A program made the translations under genes and the position numbers. The notes beneath the pieces are model-generated. The model made no database searches, was not told the origin of the DNA, and was given only the letters and a program-made list of their open reading frames with translations. DNA of 64,000 nucleotides. It comes from JAVJSD01 sp040219575. GTDB lineage: Bacteria > Planctomycetota > Planctomycetia > Pirellulales > Pirellulaceae. This document shows, piece by piece, positions 11,744-21,324 of this stretch. Location of the stretch: NCBI GenBank assembly GCA_040219575.1, contig JAVJSD010000104.1, forward strand, positions 124,001 to 188,000, given 5' to 3'. The stretch's first letter is position 1. Every line of letters begins with the position of its first letter.

Positions 11744-13117
11744 CTACGACGTCTTGCTGCTCGCCAAGGCCGCATTCCGTTTCGCTCGCCCCTTTTCCGA
11801 CAGCTCGTTGCTCAATCGTGGATACCAGCGTCGCAGCACGCGCTCCAGTCGCGGCGCGACGGAGCGTTCGCCCAGACCGTTGCGGTCGAGCGCGTGCGTC
11901 TCCCAGGCGATGCGGTTGGTGGGATGAAAGTGGCACACGCGCACCGGCCGCCGGCTGCGATCGAGCCGTACCTGGAATCCGGAACAACCGAGGTTGTAGG
12001 TGGAATTCAGAATCGTCACGCGACGGGCGAAGTTTCGCTGCTTGAACACGCGGTCCAGGGTCGGCTCCTCGCGGTCGGCCGCGTCGCGATCCAGCCGACC
12101 GATGATTTCGTCCAGAATATCCACCGCCCGCGGCCGCCAGAAGACGCTTCCGCCGTTGAACTTCGGCTGGCTGTAGTGGCACGCGCCCACGTCGGCGAAC
12201 TCCGGCGCGTCGAACCACATGTTTTGCCAGCAATCGAGGTCGTGGGCCCAAACCGCGCCCTCGACCAACCGCTCGCGCAGGCACCACCGCACGGCGTACA
12301 ACTTGCTGCCCCGCGGGCAGTGCTCGTTGAGCGCCGTCGTATGAGCCCGCACGCCTTCGTATTCGAAGGCGAAATTCGTCACCAGCACGATGTCGTCCAA
12401 ACGCCAGCCGACCTCCAGGCTGTTCTCGATCTGGGCGCGCAACAGGTTTTCCAAATCTTCCCGGCGATACTTCGAATCGGGCAGCCAGTTCGCCGTCATC
12501 AGGTTCTTCATGTCTCGCCGGCGATTGACGGCGCCGCTGTCGGGAGTGCGGCGAAGAACCAAGATGATCTGGTCGTCTCGATATTCGTGATGCACAACGG
12601 CGAACCCCGGCAACGCGCCGCTCAGCGACGACACGTCGCCGTCGGGCTGTTGAACGTCGAACGTGCGGCACTCCCAGCGTGACGGGCGAGGCTCTCTTCT
12701 GCATGGCAGCACGGCGACCAGCACCTGCCGGCAATGCGGAAGACTGCGCCGCTGGAATCCCTCCAGGTCCCAACAGTGCCCCAGTGAATGCAGCATCACG
12801 AAAACGTCGAATTGCCGCTCGCGGAAGCGGTCGTCGCCGTCGAGGTTCGACATGTCGCACTGGGCGACTCCGTCATCCCCCGCCAGATCGATCCCTTCGG
12901 CGTCGTAGCCCGCCTGCCGGAAGTCGTCCACCTCGCTGACGTCGCGAGCGCCCAGGCAGAGCAGGCTGCGAGCCTGCGGCGCAAATCGCCGCAACAACCG
13001 CACAACCGAGTCCCGCTTCGCTGCGGCGCGGCGCGTCAACCCACGGCTTTGCCGGGCTCGGCGCTGTTGGTAATCGAGATATTCGTCGTAGCAGCCGTAG
13101 GGCCAAATGGATGACAT
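11744..13117 (-). CDS. Methyltransferase-like / glycosyltransferase-like fusion
   Basis: A 457-aa protein in two parts. Residues about 45-190 look like a degenerate class I methyltransferase (SLLCLGARDVSEVDDFRQAGY ... GIDL, then FDVFVMLHSLGHCWDLEGF). Residues 203-457, again starting at a Met, are a GT-A-like unit (MKNLMTANWLPD..., AHDLDCWQN as a possible DxD, HYSQPKFNGGSVFW) like proteins found in capsule clusters. The start is 9 bp after the upstream GT2 gene's stop, so it is co-transcribed. The glycosyltransferase half is a fold-level guess; donor and acceptor are unknown. Confidence 0.72.
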   Translation of the reverse strand: MSSIWPYGCYDEYLDYQQRRARQSRGLTRRAAAKRDSVVRLLRRFAPQARSLLCLGARDVSEVDDFRQAGYDAEGIDLAGDDGVAQCDMSNLDGDDRFRERQFDVFVMLHSLGHCWDLEGFQRRSLPHCRQVLVAVLPCRREPRPSRWECRTFDVQQPDGDVSSLSGALPGFAVVHHEYRDDQIILVLRRTPDSGAVNRRRDMKNLMTANWLPDSKYRREDLENLLRAQIENSLEVGWRLDDIVLVTNFAFEYEGVRAHTTALNEHCPRGSKLYAVRWCLRERLVEGAVWAHDLDCWQNMWFDAPEFADVGACHYSQPKFNGGSVFWRPRAVDILDEIIGRLDRDAADREEPTLDRVFKQRNFARRVTILNSTYNLGCSGFQVRLDRSRRPVRVCHFHPTNRIAWETHALDRNGLGERSVAPRLERVLRRWYPRLSNELSEKGRAKRNAALASSKTS

Positions 13118-13126
13118 CGCGCCCCT

Positions 13127-13939
13127 TCAGACCTCGATCTCTTGCGTGAAGTTCTTGATCAAGCGGGCCTTTCCCCAGTGCTTGCCGACGTTGGCCTGAT
13201 AGCGCCCCGCCGCCAGATTCTGCTCCGACAACGCCTTGTTGCGGGTCTCGGTCGCCTTCCAACTCGGGTGCTGCATGTTTTCGTTCTTCTTCGCGCCGCC
13301 GGTCTTGAACCGCCACATGTGGTCGCGGCTGAACCGCACCATGGTAAAGCCCAGCGCCCAGGCACGGTTCCGCAGATCGTGGTCGTCGTGGCCGTAGCCG
13401 ACAAGTTGTTCGTCGTAGCCGCCCAGCAGGTGAATGAACTCCCACTTGAAGAAGCCCAAGCGTCCCCGCATCAACTGCCGTCCCTTGGCGAAGAACGCCC
13501 GCTCGGGACACTGGTTCGCCAGCAGGTTCAACGTCTCGGCGAACGAGGCCTTGGGCCGCTGCTGTTGCGGCAGATCGACGTTGAGGGTCAGGTTGTCGGC
13601 GTCCACGTTGCAGACGATCTCGCCGCTGGCGACCTTGAAGGCGAGGTTGCGGGAGTGCGTCATGCTGTAGAACTGCGGCTCGTCGGTGCGGTAATAGCTC
13701 ACCAGGCCGCTCTCGATGTGCTGGCGCATCTCCGAACGCATCCAGTCCTCCAACCCATCGCTGCTGTTGTAGTCCAGGACGACAAACTCGACATTGCCGT
13801 AATCCCGATTGAGTTCGATGTTGGTCGGCAAGGTGCGCGACAAGTCGGCCAGGCGTCCCATGCAGGTGGTGCACAGCGAGACGCGGTGCTTTCGCGAAGC
13901 CGGCCGCGCCGATTCTCCGCTGTACACTCTCCGCTTCAT
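13127..13939 (-). CDS. GT2-type glycosyltransferase with galactosyltransferase-like C-terminus
   Basis: An inverting GT-A glycosyltransferase of 270 aa. The N-terminal nucleotide-sugar fold opens at VSLCTTCMGRLADL, the metal-binding DAD lies at 113-115 (ASGEIVCNVDADN), and the acceptor region has GGYDEQLVGYGHDDHDLRNRA, typical of the Glyco_transf_7C motif. There is no membrane segment, so it acts on the cytoplasmic side. Its start overlaps the stop of the epimerase by 4 bp (ATGA), a clear operon sign. Confidence 0.88.
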   Translation of the reverse strand: MKRRVYSGESARPASRKHRVSLCTTCMGRLADLSRTLPTNIELNRDYGNVEFVVLDYNSSDGLEDWMRSEMRQHIESGLVSYYRTDEPQFYSMTHSRNLAFKVASGEIVCNVDADNLTLNVDLPQQQRPKASFAETLNLLANQCPERAFFAKGRQLMRGRLGFFKWEFIHLLGGYDEQLVGYGHDDHDLRNRAWALGFTMVRFSRDHMWRFKTGGAKKNENMQHPSWKATETRNKALSEQNLAAGRYQANVGKHWGKARLIKNFTQEIEV

Positions 13940-14880
13940 GTAACCGTCCCCGCCGCCAGACTGCCGACGGCGCCGCGATGCTGCGGGTCGAGCGAACGCC
14001 TCCAGTCCCGCACGTAGTCCGGCAACTGAATCTCGGCCCGCCAGCCGATCGCCCGCTCCGTCTCGTCGGCCGAAGCCAGCGTGACCTCCGCCTCGCCCGG
14101 CGGCCGGTCGAGGAACACGATCCGCTCGCTGGGAACGAACATCCTCGCCACCTCCAGCAGGGAGTAATTCCTGCCGGTACCCAGCGCGATCGGTCCGCGG
14201 CCGTCCGACTCCGCCACGGCGATCAGCCCGCGGCAGAGATCCGAAACATGCGTGAAGTCGCGTCGCTGGCCGCCGTCGCCCGTCACCGTCAACGGTTCGC
14301 CGTCGCGGTATTGGCGGCGGAAGACGGCCAGCGCCTGCGCCCCCGGCCCGGCCTCAATCTGTCGTGGGCCGTACACGTTATAGAACCTCGTCACGGCGGT
14401 TCGCACCCCGTACAGCCGGCGGTAGTGGTCGCAAATCTGCTCCCCCAACGACTTGCTCAGCGCGTACGGACTGCTCGCCGCATCGCCGTCGCAGGTGGAG
14501 CTTCCCGCGAACACCAGCTTCGCCCCCGCACGTCGGGCGTAATCCGCCATCGCCAGCGTGGAGGACGCGTTGTTGCGGATCCACCGGGCCGGCTCTCGAA
14601 AACTCGGCTGAATCCGGGCCAGCGCCGCCAGATGAAAGACTTCCTCGGCGCGCTCGGGCAATCGCTCGCTCAACTCTCCTCCGCTGCAGTCCGCGGCCAG
14701 ATCCATCCGATCCAGAATGCGGCAGGCGTCGGCGTCGTAGTTGCGGCCGTCGCGCACGCCGGCCCACTGCTCCAGCGGCTTGCAATCGACGGCGATCACC
14801 TCCCTGCCGGAGGCGAGCAGCGTATCGAGCAGGTGGCTGCCGACAAACCCGCCGGCGCCGGTCACGATGGACAACGTCAT
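13936..14880 (-). CDS. NAD-dependent epimerase/dehydratase (extended SDR)
   Basis: A nucleotide-sugar epimerase or dehydratase of 314 aa. The Rossmann motif GAGGFVGS lies at residues 7-14, the catalytic YxxxK is in SPYALSKSLGEQ, and RFYNVYGPRQ is the usual substrate-side motif. I chose the ATG at 14880, which places the dinucleotide site at the normal distance from the N-terminus; an ATG at 14967 adds 29 unrelated residues. It is the second gene of the glycan operon, after GT9. The exact sugar product is not readable from sequence. Confidence 0.9.
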   Translation of the reverse strand: MTLSIVTGAGGFVGSHLLDTLLASGREVIAVDCKPLEQWAGVRDGRNYDADACRILDRMDLAADCSGGELSERLPERAEEVFHLAALARIQPSFREPARWIRNNASSTLAMADYARRAGAKLVFAGSSTCDGDAASSPYALSKSLGEQICDHYRRLYGVRTAVTRFYNVYGPRQIEAGPGAQALAVFRRQYRDGEPLTVTGDGGQRRDFTHVSDLCRGLIAVAESDGRGPIALGTGRNYSLLEVARMFVPSERIVFLDRPPGEAEVTLASADETERAIGWRAEIQLPDYVRDWRRSLDPQHRGAVGSLAAGTVT

Positions 14881-14929
14881 GTTGGCGCCCCCACGGCGAA
14901 GTTGAGTGTGTTTTGAATCGCGAACGCCG

Positions 14930-15928
14930 TCAACCGACGGCCCGGGCCGAATCTGCCGCGTCCGCATTGTACTGCAGCGCGCCGCCCTCGTAATACATCT
15001 CGATCCGCCGGATCACGTCGTCCGCGGTGATCATGTCCATGCACTGCGGGATCCGCAGGTCGGTGCGAATGTCGACCGGCTTGAGGCACAGGTCGTGTTC
15101 GTCCTTCTCGTCGCCGTCGCCCACCAACTGGCAGCGCGACTTCCAACAGCCGCCGTTGTCGCAGCACATCAACGCGCCGTTGGTGCTGATGAACTGGTGG
15201 TGCGGATACGCTTCCCACTGCGGCGGTTCACGGCCACCGGCGATCACCACGCAGGCCCGGTTGCGCGGCCGGTCGGGCCTGGTTTCGACGGCGGCGGCCA
15301 GGTGCATGGCGAACGTCACCGGGCAGACGACGCCGTCGGCGTGGTGCATCAGCCGCACGAATTGCCGCAGGTCGGTCTTGCCCACGAAGTTGATCACGTT
15401 CTTCAGCGGCGGATGCCAGTGGCCCGGTTCGCCGCACTGCACGAATTGGATGCGGCCGAGGAAGCGATCCACCACCTGCTGGTAGCTGCGGGGATTCCAC
15501 CACTTGGCCGTAAAGTCGTGCTTGCCGCCGGCGATGATGATCCAGAACCTGCCGCGGAAGTCGAGCTCCTCGACCTGCGACATCCACGATTTTTCCAGAT
15601 CGGATAGGTGGATGTCGCCATGAAACTTGGTGACTGGAATCCGGCAGCCGAGCCGCTCTTCGAGGAACTGCGTGTAGGCGTGGATGAAGTGAAACGGCCG
15701 CGTATTGCTTTGGTGGATCAGCGGATACTGCATGTCGATGGTCTCGACGCCCCGGCGCCGTTCGCTCAGACGCGTCAGGTGCGGGTTGTTCTCCCATAGC
15801 TCCGCGGCGCTGGTCCGAACATCGACCTGGTACTTCCGCCCGTGGGCCAGGCACAGATCGCGCACCGCGGCCGTCATCATCACGATGTCGCCGGGGCTCT
15901 GAAACGACTTGAGGATCAGCTTCTTCAT
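14930..15928 (-). CDS. GT9 family (heptosyltransferase-like) glycosyltransferase
   Basis: A 332-aa GT-B enzyme like ADP-heptose:LPS heptosyltransferases. The start MKKLILKSFQSPGDIVMMTAAVRDL is the family's N-terminal acceptor motif, and PVTFAMHLAAAVETRP matches the donor-binding GxxH-A-A region in altered form. The C-terminal third contains CCDNGGCWKSRC with several cysteines, seen in the planctomycete subset. It is first in the minus-strand operon 15928-10521. HldE, which makes the expected donor, is encoded 10 kb away on the other strand. Confidence 0.87.
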   Translation of the reverse strand: MKKLILKSFQSPGDIVMMTAAVRDLCLAHGRKYQVDVRTSAAELWENNPHLTRLSERRRGVETIDMQYPLIHQSNTRPFHFIHAYTQFLEERLGCRIPVTKFHGDIHLSDLEKSWMSQVEELDFRGRFWIIIAGGKHDFTAKWWNPRSYQQVVDRFLGRIQFVQCGEPGHWHPPLKNVINFVGKTDLRQFVRLMHHADGVVCPVTFAMHLAAAVETRPDRPRNRACVVIAGGREPPQWEAYPHHQFISTNGALMCCDNGGCWKSRCQLVGDGDEKDEHDLCLKPVDIRTDLRIPQCMDMITADDVIRRIEMYYEGGALQYNADAADSARAVG

Positions 15929-15985
15929 GCAGCGTATTCGTCGTTGGCCGCTTGAAACCCGCCCAAGACCTCCCGCGCCGAAGAC

Positions 15986-17380
15986 CTACTGTCCGCCGCG
16001 CCACAGCGGGCGTTTGTGGGCTTGCAGGTCCTTATCGTATTGCTGGGCGAAGGTGTGCAACTTCTGGACGACGTCCGCGTGCTTGTCGGCGATGTCGGTC
16101 GATTCGCCGATGTCGGCGTCGAGGTCGTAGAGTTCGAGATTGGCCTCGCCATTCTTTCCGGGCGGGTTGATGCGCAGCTTCCACTTGCCCATCCGCAGCG
16201 CCTCGACGCGGTTGTTCTTGTAATAGAACAGGCCGTGCTCGTCGTGGGGCGAAGCGGTGTTTTGCGGGTCGCTCAGCAGGGCGGAGATGTCGTGGCCGTC
16301 GATGTCGTGCTCGGGAAGCTTCGCGCCGGTGAGGGCGGCCAGCGTGGGGAGCAGGTCGACCGTGCCGGCCACCTTGTCGGTGACCGCGCCCGCGGGGATC
16401 CGGCCCGGCCAGCGGAACAGGCCCGGCACGCGCATGCCGCCTTCGAACGTGGTCCCCTTGCCGTTTCGCAGCGGACCGGCCGAGCCGCCGTGGTGCTTCT
16501 TGCTCAGCCAGGGGCCGTTGTCGGAAGTAAACACCACCAGCGTGTTGTCGGCCGTGCCGGTCTCTTCCAATGCCGCGAGGACCTGCCCGACCGACCAGTC
16601 GACATGCTCCATCGTGATTCGATAGGCCTGCTGCGGATCCTCCACCCACACGTCGTCGGTCACGAACAGCGGCACGTGGACCATCGTCTGCGGCATGTAC
16701 AACAGGAACGGCCGATCCTTGTTCGCCTGGATGAACTTCACCGCCTCCTCGGTGTACCGCTTGGTGAGCGTGATCTGGTTGACGGGCGTCTCGATGCTCT
16801 CCTCGTCGCGCACCAGATCGTTGTTGTAGATGTCGTACTTCTTCATTTTCCAGATCTTATCGAGATCGTCCGGGCCGTTGCCCCAGCCCTTCATGCGGGC
16901 CATGTCGTTGGAGTAGGGCAGGCCGAAGTAGTGATCGAAGCCCTGCGCGGCGGGCAGCGTTTGCGGCTTGTCGCCGACGTGCCACTTGCCGATGCACATG
17001 GTGGCGTAGCCCTTGGTCTTCAGCAGGTCGGCGATGGTCACCTCGTTGGGATGCAGGCCGACGTTGGAGCGCGGCCCGAGCACGCCCGGCATGCTGAGGC
17101 GCGGCTGGTAGCAGCCCGTCAGCAGCGAGGCCCGCGAGGCGGAGCAGACGCAGTAGGCGGAGTAGAAGCTGGTGAACTTCAGGCCATCGGCGGCGAGACT
17201 GTCGATGTGGGGCGTCTTAATGTCGGGCGAGCCGTAGCAGCCGAGATCCTGGTAGCCGTGGTCGTCCATGAAGATGATCACGACGTTGGGCGGGTCGGCG
17301 GCCCGCAAGCTGGTGGTCAGCGCGAGGGACACGCCGATCAGGCATAAGAGCAGCGTCTTTCGCGGCGAGAAATGGAGCAT
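15986..17380 (-). CDS. Secreted sulfatase (formylglycine-dependent)
   Basis: An exported sulfate ester hydrolase of 464 aa. Residues 1-27 are a signal peptide (LLLCLIGVSLALTTSLRA-A). The metal-binding DD lies at 39-40 (IFMDDHGYQDLG), and the cysteine converted to formylglycine is C79 in CSASR, the A-variant of C-x-P/A-S-R. GKWHVGD and FTSDNGPW are further sulfatase signatures. The length is normal for family S1. It likely acts on sulfated polysaccharide, a hallmark planctomycete food, but the substrate is not determined. It stands 57 bp before the GT9 gene and may be separately transcribed. Confidence 0.95.
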   Translation of the reverse strand: MLHFSPRKTLLLCLIGVSLALTTSLRAADPPNVVIIFMDDHGYQDLGCYGSPDIKTPHIDSLAADGLKFTSFYSAYCVCSASRASLLTGCYQPRLSMPGVLGPRSNVGLHPNEVTIADLLKTKGYATMCIGKWHVGDKPQTLPAAQGFDHYFGLPYSNDMARMKGWGNGPDDLDKIWKMKKYDIYNNDLVRDEESIETPVNQITLTKRYTEEAVKFIQANKDRPFLLYMPQTMVHVPLFVTDDVWVEDPQQAYRITMEHVDWSVGQVLAALEETGTADNTLVVFTSDNGPWLSKKHHGGSAGPLRNGKGTTFEGGMRVPGLFRWPGRIPAGAVTDKVAGTVDLLPTLAALTGAKLPEHDIDGHDISALLSDPQNTASPHDEHGLFYYKNNRVEALRMGKWKLRINPPGKNGEANLELYDLDADIGESTDIADKHADVVQKLHTFAQQYDKDLQAHKRPLWRGGQ

Positions 17381-17455
17381 GGTGGGTTGGCCTCTGCGAA
17401 GGTGATTCGATATGGTTGGCTGAATTGTGGAAGTCAGGGGACCCGTTTGAAACCG

Positions 17456-17520
17456 GTAGCGGAACTCACCAGAGTTCCGAGAATCGGCCGGATGTTCGGA
17501 AGTCTGGCGACTTCCGCTAC
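17456..17520. repeat. GTAG-foot REP inverted pair
   Basis: GTAG-CGGAACTC-ACCA-GAGTTCCG on one side faces CGGAAGTC-TGGC-GACTTCCG-CTAC on the other, so each unit is a hairpin with GTAG at its 5' foot. The two stems differ by a compensating C/G swap. It is the main feature of the 352-bp gap 17381-17732 between divergent genes; I see no other feature there. Confidence 0.8.
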
Positions 17521-17732
17521 AGCAGGTCGTGCCATCTCGATGTTTTCTATCGGAGCCCGTCAGCGTCCGATTCTAACAACCGCCGGCGGCGGCTTCCGCC
17601 GATGCGCCGCGAATCGCTAGATTTCCGGGCGGAAAAATCGCCCAGCAACCATGATGAGTGACGAGGGTTTTGGCCAAGTCGGCCATTCTACAAGAGGAGT
17701 CGCTACGATACACGTGTTGAAACGAGGCGAGC

Positions 17733-18842
17733 ATGCCGACGCGCACCGATCCCTTCGCTGCTGATTACTTCCAGGCCCGCGAGCGATTTCGCCAGGCGGC
17801 CGAGGCGCACAACGCACGGCTCGAGACGCATGCGATCGCGGCTCGCGGGCCAAATGACGAAGAGCTGACGCTCGACGCCGCCCTATTCGGCAGTGATTCG
17901 CCTCGACAAACCGTCGTTGTTTCAAGCGGTGTGCATGGCGTTGAGGGCTTCTTTGGTTCGGCGGTGCAAGTGGCGGCGCTCCAGCGGCTGGAATCGCTCG
18001 CGGACCTGTCCCGCGACACGCGGCTGGTGCTGCTGCACGCGGTGAATCCCTACGGCTTCGCCTTTCGCCGCCGCTGGAATGAGGACAACGTCGATGTGAA
18101 TCGCAACCTACTCCGCGAGGGCGAGGTGTTCGCCGGCAGCCCGCCGCTGTACGGCGCGCTCGATCCGCTGCTCAACCCCAAGTCGCCGCCCGGCAGGTTC
18201 GACGGCTTTTTGCCGAAGGCGGGGCTGGCGCTGGCGCGGTATGGTTGGCGGGGTCTCGCGGAGACGCTGCCGGTGGGACAGTACGCGTTTCCTCAAGGTC
18301 TGTTCTACGGCGGGGCCGAGCCGAGCGAGTCGAATCGCATTCTGTCGCGGCGTTTCGAATCGTGGTTGGGCGGGGCGAAGGATGTCGTGCACATCGACTT
18401 TCACACCGGCCTGGGAAAGCACGGCGACTACGAACTCTATCTGCCGCACACCGCCGGTTCCGCCGAGGCGCAGTGGTTCGAGAAGCACTTCGACGCGGCG
18501 CGCGTGGCGGCCGTGCCTGTCGGAAAAGAAGGCGAGGAGCCGGCGGGCTATCCGACCCGCGGCAGTTTCGACCAGTGGTGCGTGGCCCGCTTCTCTGATC
18601 GCAATTACAAATTCGCCTGCGCCGAGTTCGGCACCTACCCCACGATCGCGGTGGTCGCCGCGCTGCGCGCCGAGAACCGAGCCCACCACTGGGGCGCCGC
18701 CGACGCCGACTACGAGTGGACCAAGCAGCGGCTCGTCGAAGTCTTTTCGCCTCGGAGCACCGCGTGGCGAGAGAAGGTCGTCAATAAAGGATTGGAGATC
18801 GTCGAGCAGGCATTGGTGTCGCATGCCGACTGCGTCTCGTAG
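17733..18842 (+). CDS. DUF2817 M14-like metallopeptidase family protein
   Basis: A predicted zinc carboxypeptidase-fold hydrolase of 369 aa, cytoplasmic (no signal peptide). The zinc-binding H-x-x-E is HGVE at residues 68-71 in VVSSGVHGVEGFFGS. A third ligand is probably the His of IDFHTGLG near 224, and NPYGFAFRRRWNEDNVDVNRN matches the M14 N-P-D/N-R region. CAEFGTYPT near residue 300 may hold the catalytic Glu. These agree with the DUF2817 branch, whose natural substrate is not known. It is convergent with the phosphatase gene, ends 13 bp apart. Confidence 0.85.
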   Translation: MPTRTDPFAADYFQARERFRQAAEAHNARLETHAIAARGPNDEELTLDAALFGSDSPRQTVVVSSGVHGVEGFFGSAVQVAALQRLESLADLSRDTRLVLLHAVNPYGFAFRRRWNEDNVDVNRNLLREGEVFAGSPPLYGALDPLLNPKSPPGRFDGFLPKAGLALARYGWRGLAETLPVGQYAFPQGLFYGGAEPSESNRILSRRFESWLGGAKDVVHIDFHTGLGKHGDYELYLPHTAGSAEAQWFEKHFDAARVAAVPVGKEGEEPAGYPTRGSFDQWCVARFSDRNYKFACAEFGTYPTIAVVAALRAENRAHHWGAADADYEWTKQRLVEVFSPRSTAWREKVVNKGLEIVEQALVSHADCVS

Positions 18843-18855
18843 CGCCGCCGCGGTT

Positions 18856-19287
18856 TCAGCGACCTGCTCGTACGCGGGGAAGCACCGCGGCCACATCATT
18901 CCAAAGCGGGCCTTTTACCTCCAATGCCCCCACCTGGGCGATGCCTAGCAGCACCTCCTCGGCCGGTTGATCGAGGTGCGAGGAGAGGGCGAAAGCGGCG
19001 ATCGTCGGCGATCGCGACATGCCGGCGCTGCAGGCGACAAGCGTCCGCGTTCCGGCAGCGAGCAGATCGACGGTGCATTGCACGGCGTGCAACAGAATCG
19101 CGGCGCGGTTCCCGCCGCCGTCGTTGAGAGGAAAGCGGCAGTAAATCAGCTGCCGAGGGAGCGTCGCCGGCGGCTCCTCGAACGCCACATCGACGACCGC
19201 CTCGATTTCCGCGTCAAACAACGCCCGCGAGTCCCGCGCATCCAGCGCATTGCCGATCCATAGCAAGTGCGGATGAATCTCTCGCAT
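18856..19287 (-). CDS. Small dual-specificity protein phosphatase
   Basis: A 143-aa cysteine phosphatase. The signature C-x5-R is CSAGMSR at residues 86-92, followed by SPTIAAFAL; an upstream Asp (LNDGGGN, about residue 56) could be the general acid. MREIHPHLLWIGNALDARD is the typical start of DSP proteins, which is why I prefer the ATG at 19287 to the one at 19350. It may oppose the Ser/Thr kinases of this organism, but no partner is visible. Confidence 0.87.
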   Translation of the reverse strand: MREIHPHLLWIGNALDARDSRALFDAEIEAVVDVAFEEPPATLPRQLIYCRFPLNDGGGNRAAILLHAVQCTVDLLAAGTRTLVACSAGMSRSPTIAAFALSSHLDQPAEEVLLGIAQVGALEVKGPLWNDVAAVLPRVRAGR

Positions 19288-19418
19288 GGGAAGCTGCGTT
19301 TGGTGAATTGGAGAGAGGGGCAAAGCGAAAGCCGGCGGGCGATGACGCACCCAGCCGGCCTTCCACTTTTACCTTTTGCCGTTTCACTTTTACCTTGGGC
19401 CGCCCTTGAGCCCCAGGC

Positions 19419-21164
19419 TTAGTCCCACCACCAGGCATGATGCGGCAGGTGCTGCGGCTTCGATTGGGCGTACTCCGCGGCGCGGCGGGCGTCATCAGTG
19501 GTCTGAATCGCGTCGGGGGCGACCAACTGCTGCGTGTCGACCCGCACGCCGCCGCTGACGCCGGCGATGATCTGCGTGCGACCCAACACGCGATGGTTGA
19601 CGATCGTCTCCACTTCGCGCGGGGCGGCGCCATGCTCGACCTTGTACACCAGCGATTCGCCATCGGCGGAATCCCCGTGGCTCGCGCCAAAGTAGGTCAT
19701 GTGCCAACCAACCTGGCCGGGCAGGTCTTCGGCCCGAATGACGGCCGAAACGATCGCCAGGTCGAAGACGTTGTTCAGATCGGCGTAGATGGGGTACTTC
19801 GCCGACAACTCCTTGATGTGGCTGGTGAAGCTGTGGGCGAACTCGCGATTAATCTCGTCGGCGGCGCCGGTGTGCACCCGCTCGCCCAGATCGGTGAGCA
19901 GTTCGTTCTCGCTCTTGACCTGCACGCCGGGGCCCTTGAGCTGGAAGGCGTCGTGACCTGCGTTGGTCTCGATGGCGTGATAGTTCAGCGTGAACCACCA
20001 CCGCAGCACATCCATCGGCGGGATGGCGCCGTCCTTATCGGGCTTGACCATGTCGAGGTAGCTGGTGACGCCCAACACGCCGTCCTCCAGGCCCATGCCG
20101 ACCAGCTTCATGCGGTAGTCGGCCTCGACCAGCACGCGGCCGACGCGGGTGGCCGGGTCGACGCCGTAGACCTCGATGTCCTGCTTGCCGAGCGCGTCGC
20201 GGAGTCCCTTGAGCCAGGCGGTGCGGCCGCCCGGCTTGAGCGGCTTCTTCGACGATTCGGCGAGGTAGGCCTTGGTGGCGGCCAGGTTCTCCTTGCGAGG
20301 CGTGATCGAGCAGCCGAAGCGGCCGTGATCGGCGTAGGCGTTTCGCAACAGCACCACCAGGTCGTCGAGTTGCACCGTGGGCCGACCGCTCTCGGCGCCC
20401 ACCGCCCGGCCTTCGACGCTTTCGCTCCACGGTTCGGCCGGACCGGCGATCACGATGTCGCCCGTCTCGGGATAGACGAACACGTATTCGATCTTGGTGA
20501 TGCCGGCCAGGTTGCGCATGGCGTCGTCCGGGCCGTGGCCCGCGACATCGAGCAGTTGCACCTCCTTCTCGAGTCGGTTGAGGGAGATCTTCCGCAGCGG
20601 CGAGGCCTTGCGGACGTTGCGGTTGCCCCCCATCGCCAGCGCTTCGCGACGGATGCGCGTCAGGCCGCGGCGGTCGCCTTCCAGCAACATGCGGCGCATC
20701 ACGCCGTCGGCGTCGACGTACACGCCCCCTTCAAAGCCGTCGATCGAACCGGGACCGCCGACATCGTCCCAGGAGTCGGGCGAGATGGTGGTGGTGATCA
20801 GATCGATCAGCGAATCGAAGTCGGCCATCGTGCCGCCGCCGCGTCCCACCGCGCTGGGCGGTCCTTGCGCGGCGATCCGCTGCAGCACCCCGCTGCGGAT
20901 GCGGTCGTCTTGAATGTACGAGGCGGTTTGAATCGAATCGCGGCGGACGCCCGAGGCCGCCTGCGCGGCGGCGATCTGGCCGAGCCGCCGATCGCGAATG
21001 GCGATATCGGTCGACGCCTCGGCGATTCCCCGCGCCAAGCCGAACTCGCCGGCGGCGAGGTGCCCGCGAAGCAGCGCGTCGCCATCCTGGGCGGTCGCGG
21101 AATGGCTCGCGCAAAGCACGACGGCGGTCGCCAACAACAGGCTGACAAGAGACTTCCTACGCAT
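19419..21164 (-). CDS. Secreted DUF1598 protein
   Basis: A 581-aa protein with a signal peptide (LLLATAVVLCASHSATA-Q) and the planctomycete DUF1598 region. Recognisable stretches are GGVYVDADGVMRRM, RKISLNRLEKEV, GDIVIAGPAEPW and FGCSITPRKENLAATKAYL. The protein is presumably exported to the periplasm or cell surface. Nothing catalytic is visible. DUF1598 has no described function that I know of and is nearly confined to Planctomycetes, making it a lineage pointer. The purine-rich heptamer repeat just past its stop (about 19364-19404) resembles one at 34800-34845. Confidence 0.88.
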   Translation of the reverse strand: MRRKSLVSLLLATAVVLCASHSATAQDGDALLRGHLAAGEFGLARGIAEASTDIAIRDRRLGQIAAAQAASGVRRDSIQTASYIQDDRIRSGVLQRIAAQGPPSAVGRGGGTMADFDSLIDLITTTISPDSWDDVGGPGSIDGFEGGVYVDADGVMRRMLLEGDRRGLTRIRREALAMGGNRNVRKASPLRKISLNRLEKEVQLLDVAGHGPDDAMRNLAGITKIEYVFVYPETGDIVIAGPAEPWSESVEGRAVGAESGRPTVQLDDLVVLLRNAYADHGRFGCSITPRKENLAATKAYLAESSKKPLKPGGRTAWLKGLRDALGKQDIEVYGVDPATRVGRVLVEADYRMKLVGMGLEDGVLGVTSYLDMVKPDKDGAIPPMDVLRWWFTLNYHAIETNAGHDAFQLKGPGVQVKSENELLTDLGERVHTGAADEINREFAHSFTSHIKELSAKYPIYADLNNVFDLAIVSAVIRAEDLPGQVGWHMTYFGASHGDSADGESLVYKVEHGAAPREVETIVNHRVLGRTQIIAGVSGGVRVDTQQLVAPDAIQTTDDARRAAEYAQSKPQHLPHHAWWWD

Positions 21165-21324
21165 AGTTGCAACTCCTCGAATCCCGCTTTCCAGGCCCCT
21201 GGAAGTGTGGTCGCGGCCAGTCGTTAGAATCGCATGCCGCAGGGCTGAAAGTCAAGCGATTTGCGAGGTTAGGGCCGGCGGCGCCTGCTGCCGCGACTCC
21301 TCGAACACGGCGAAATCGAATGCA

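Noticed and set aside
10521..12860. 779-codon reading of the sulfotransferase gene from 12860
   Set aside because: The first 379 residues are Arg-rich and overlap the neighbouring gene in another frame; family sequence begins at the ATG at 11723.
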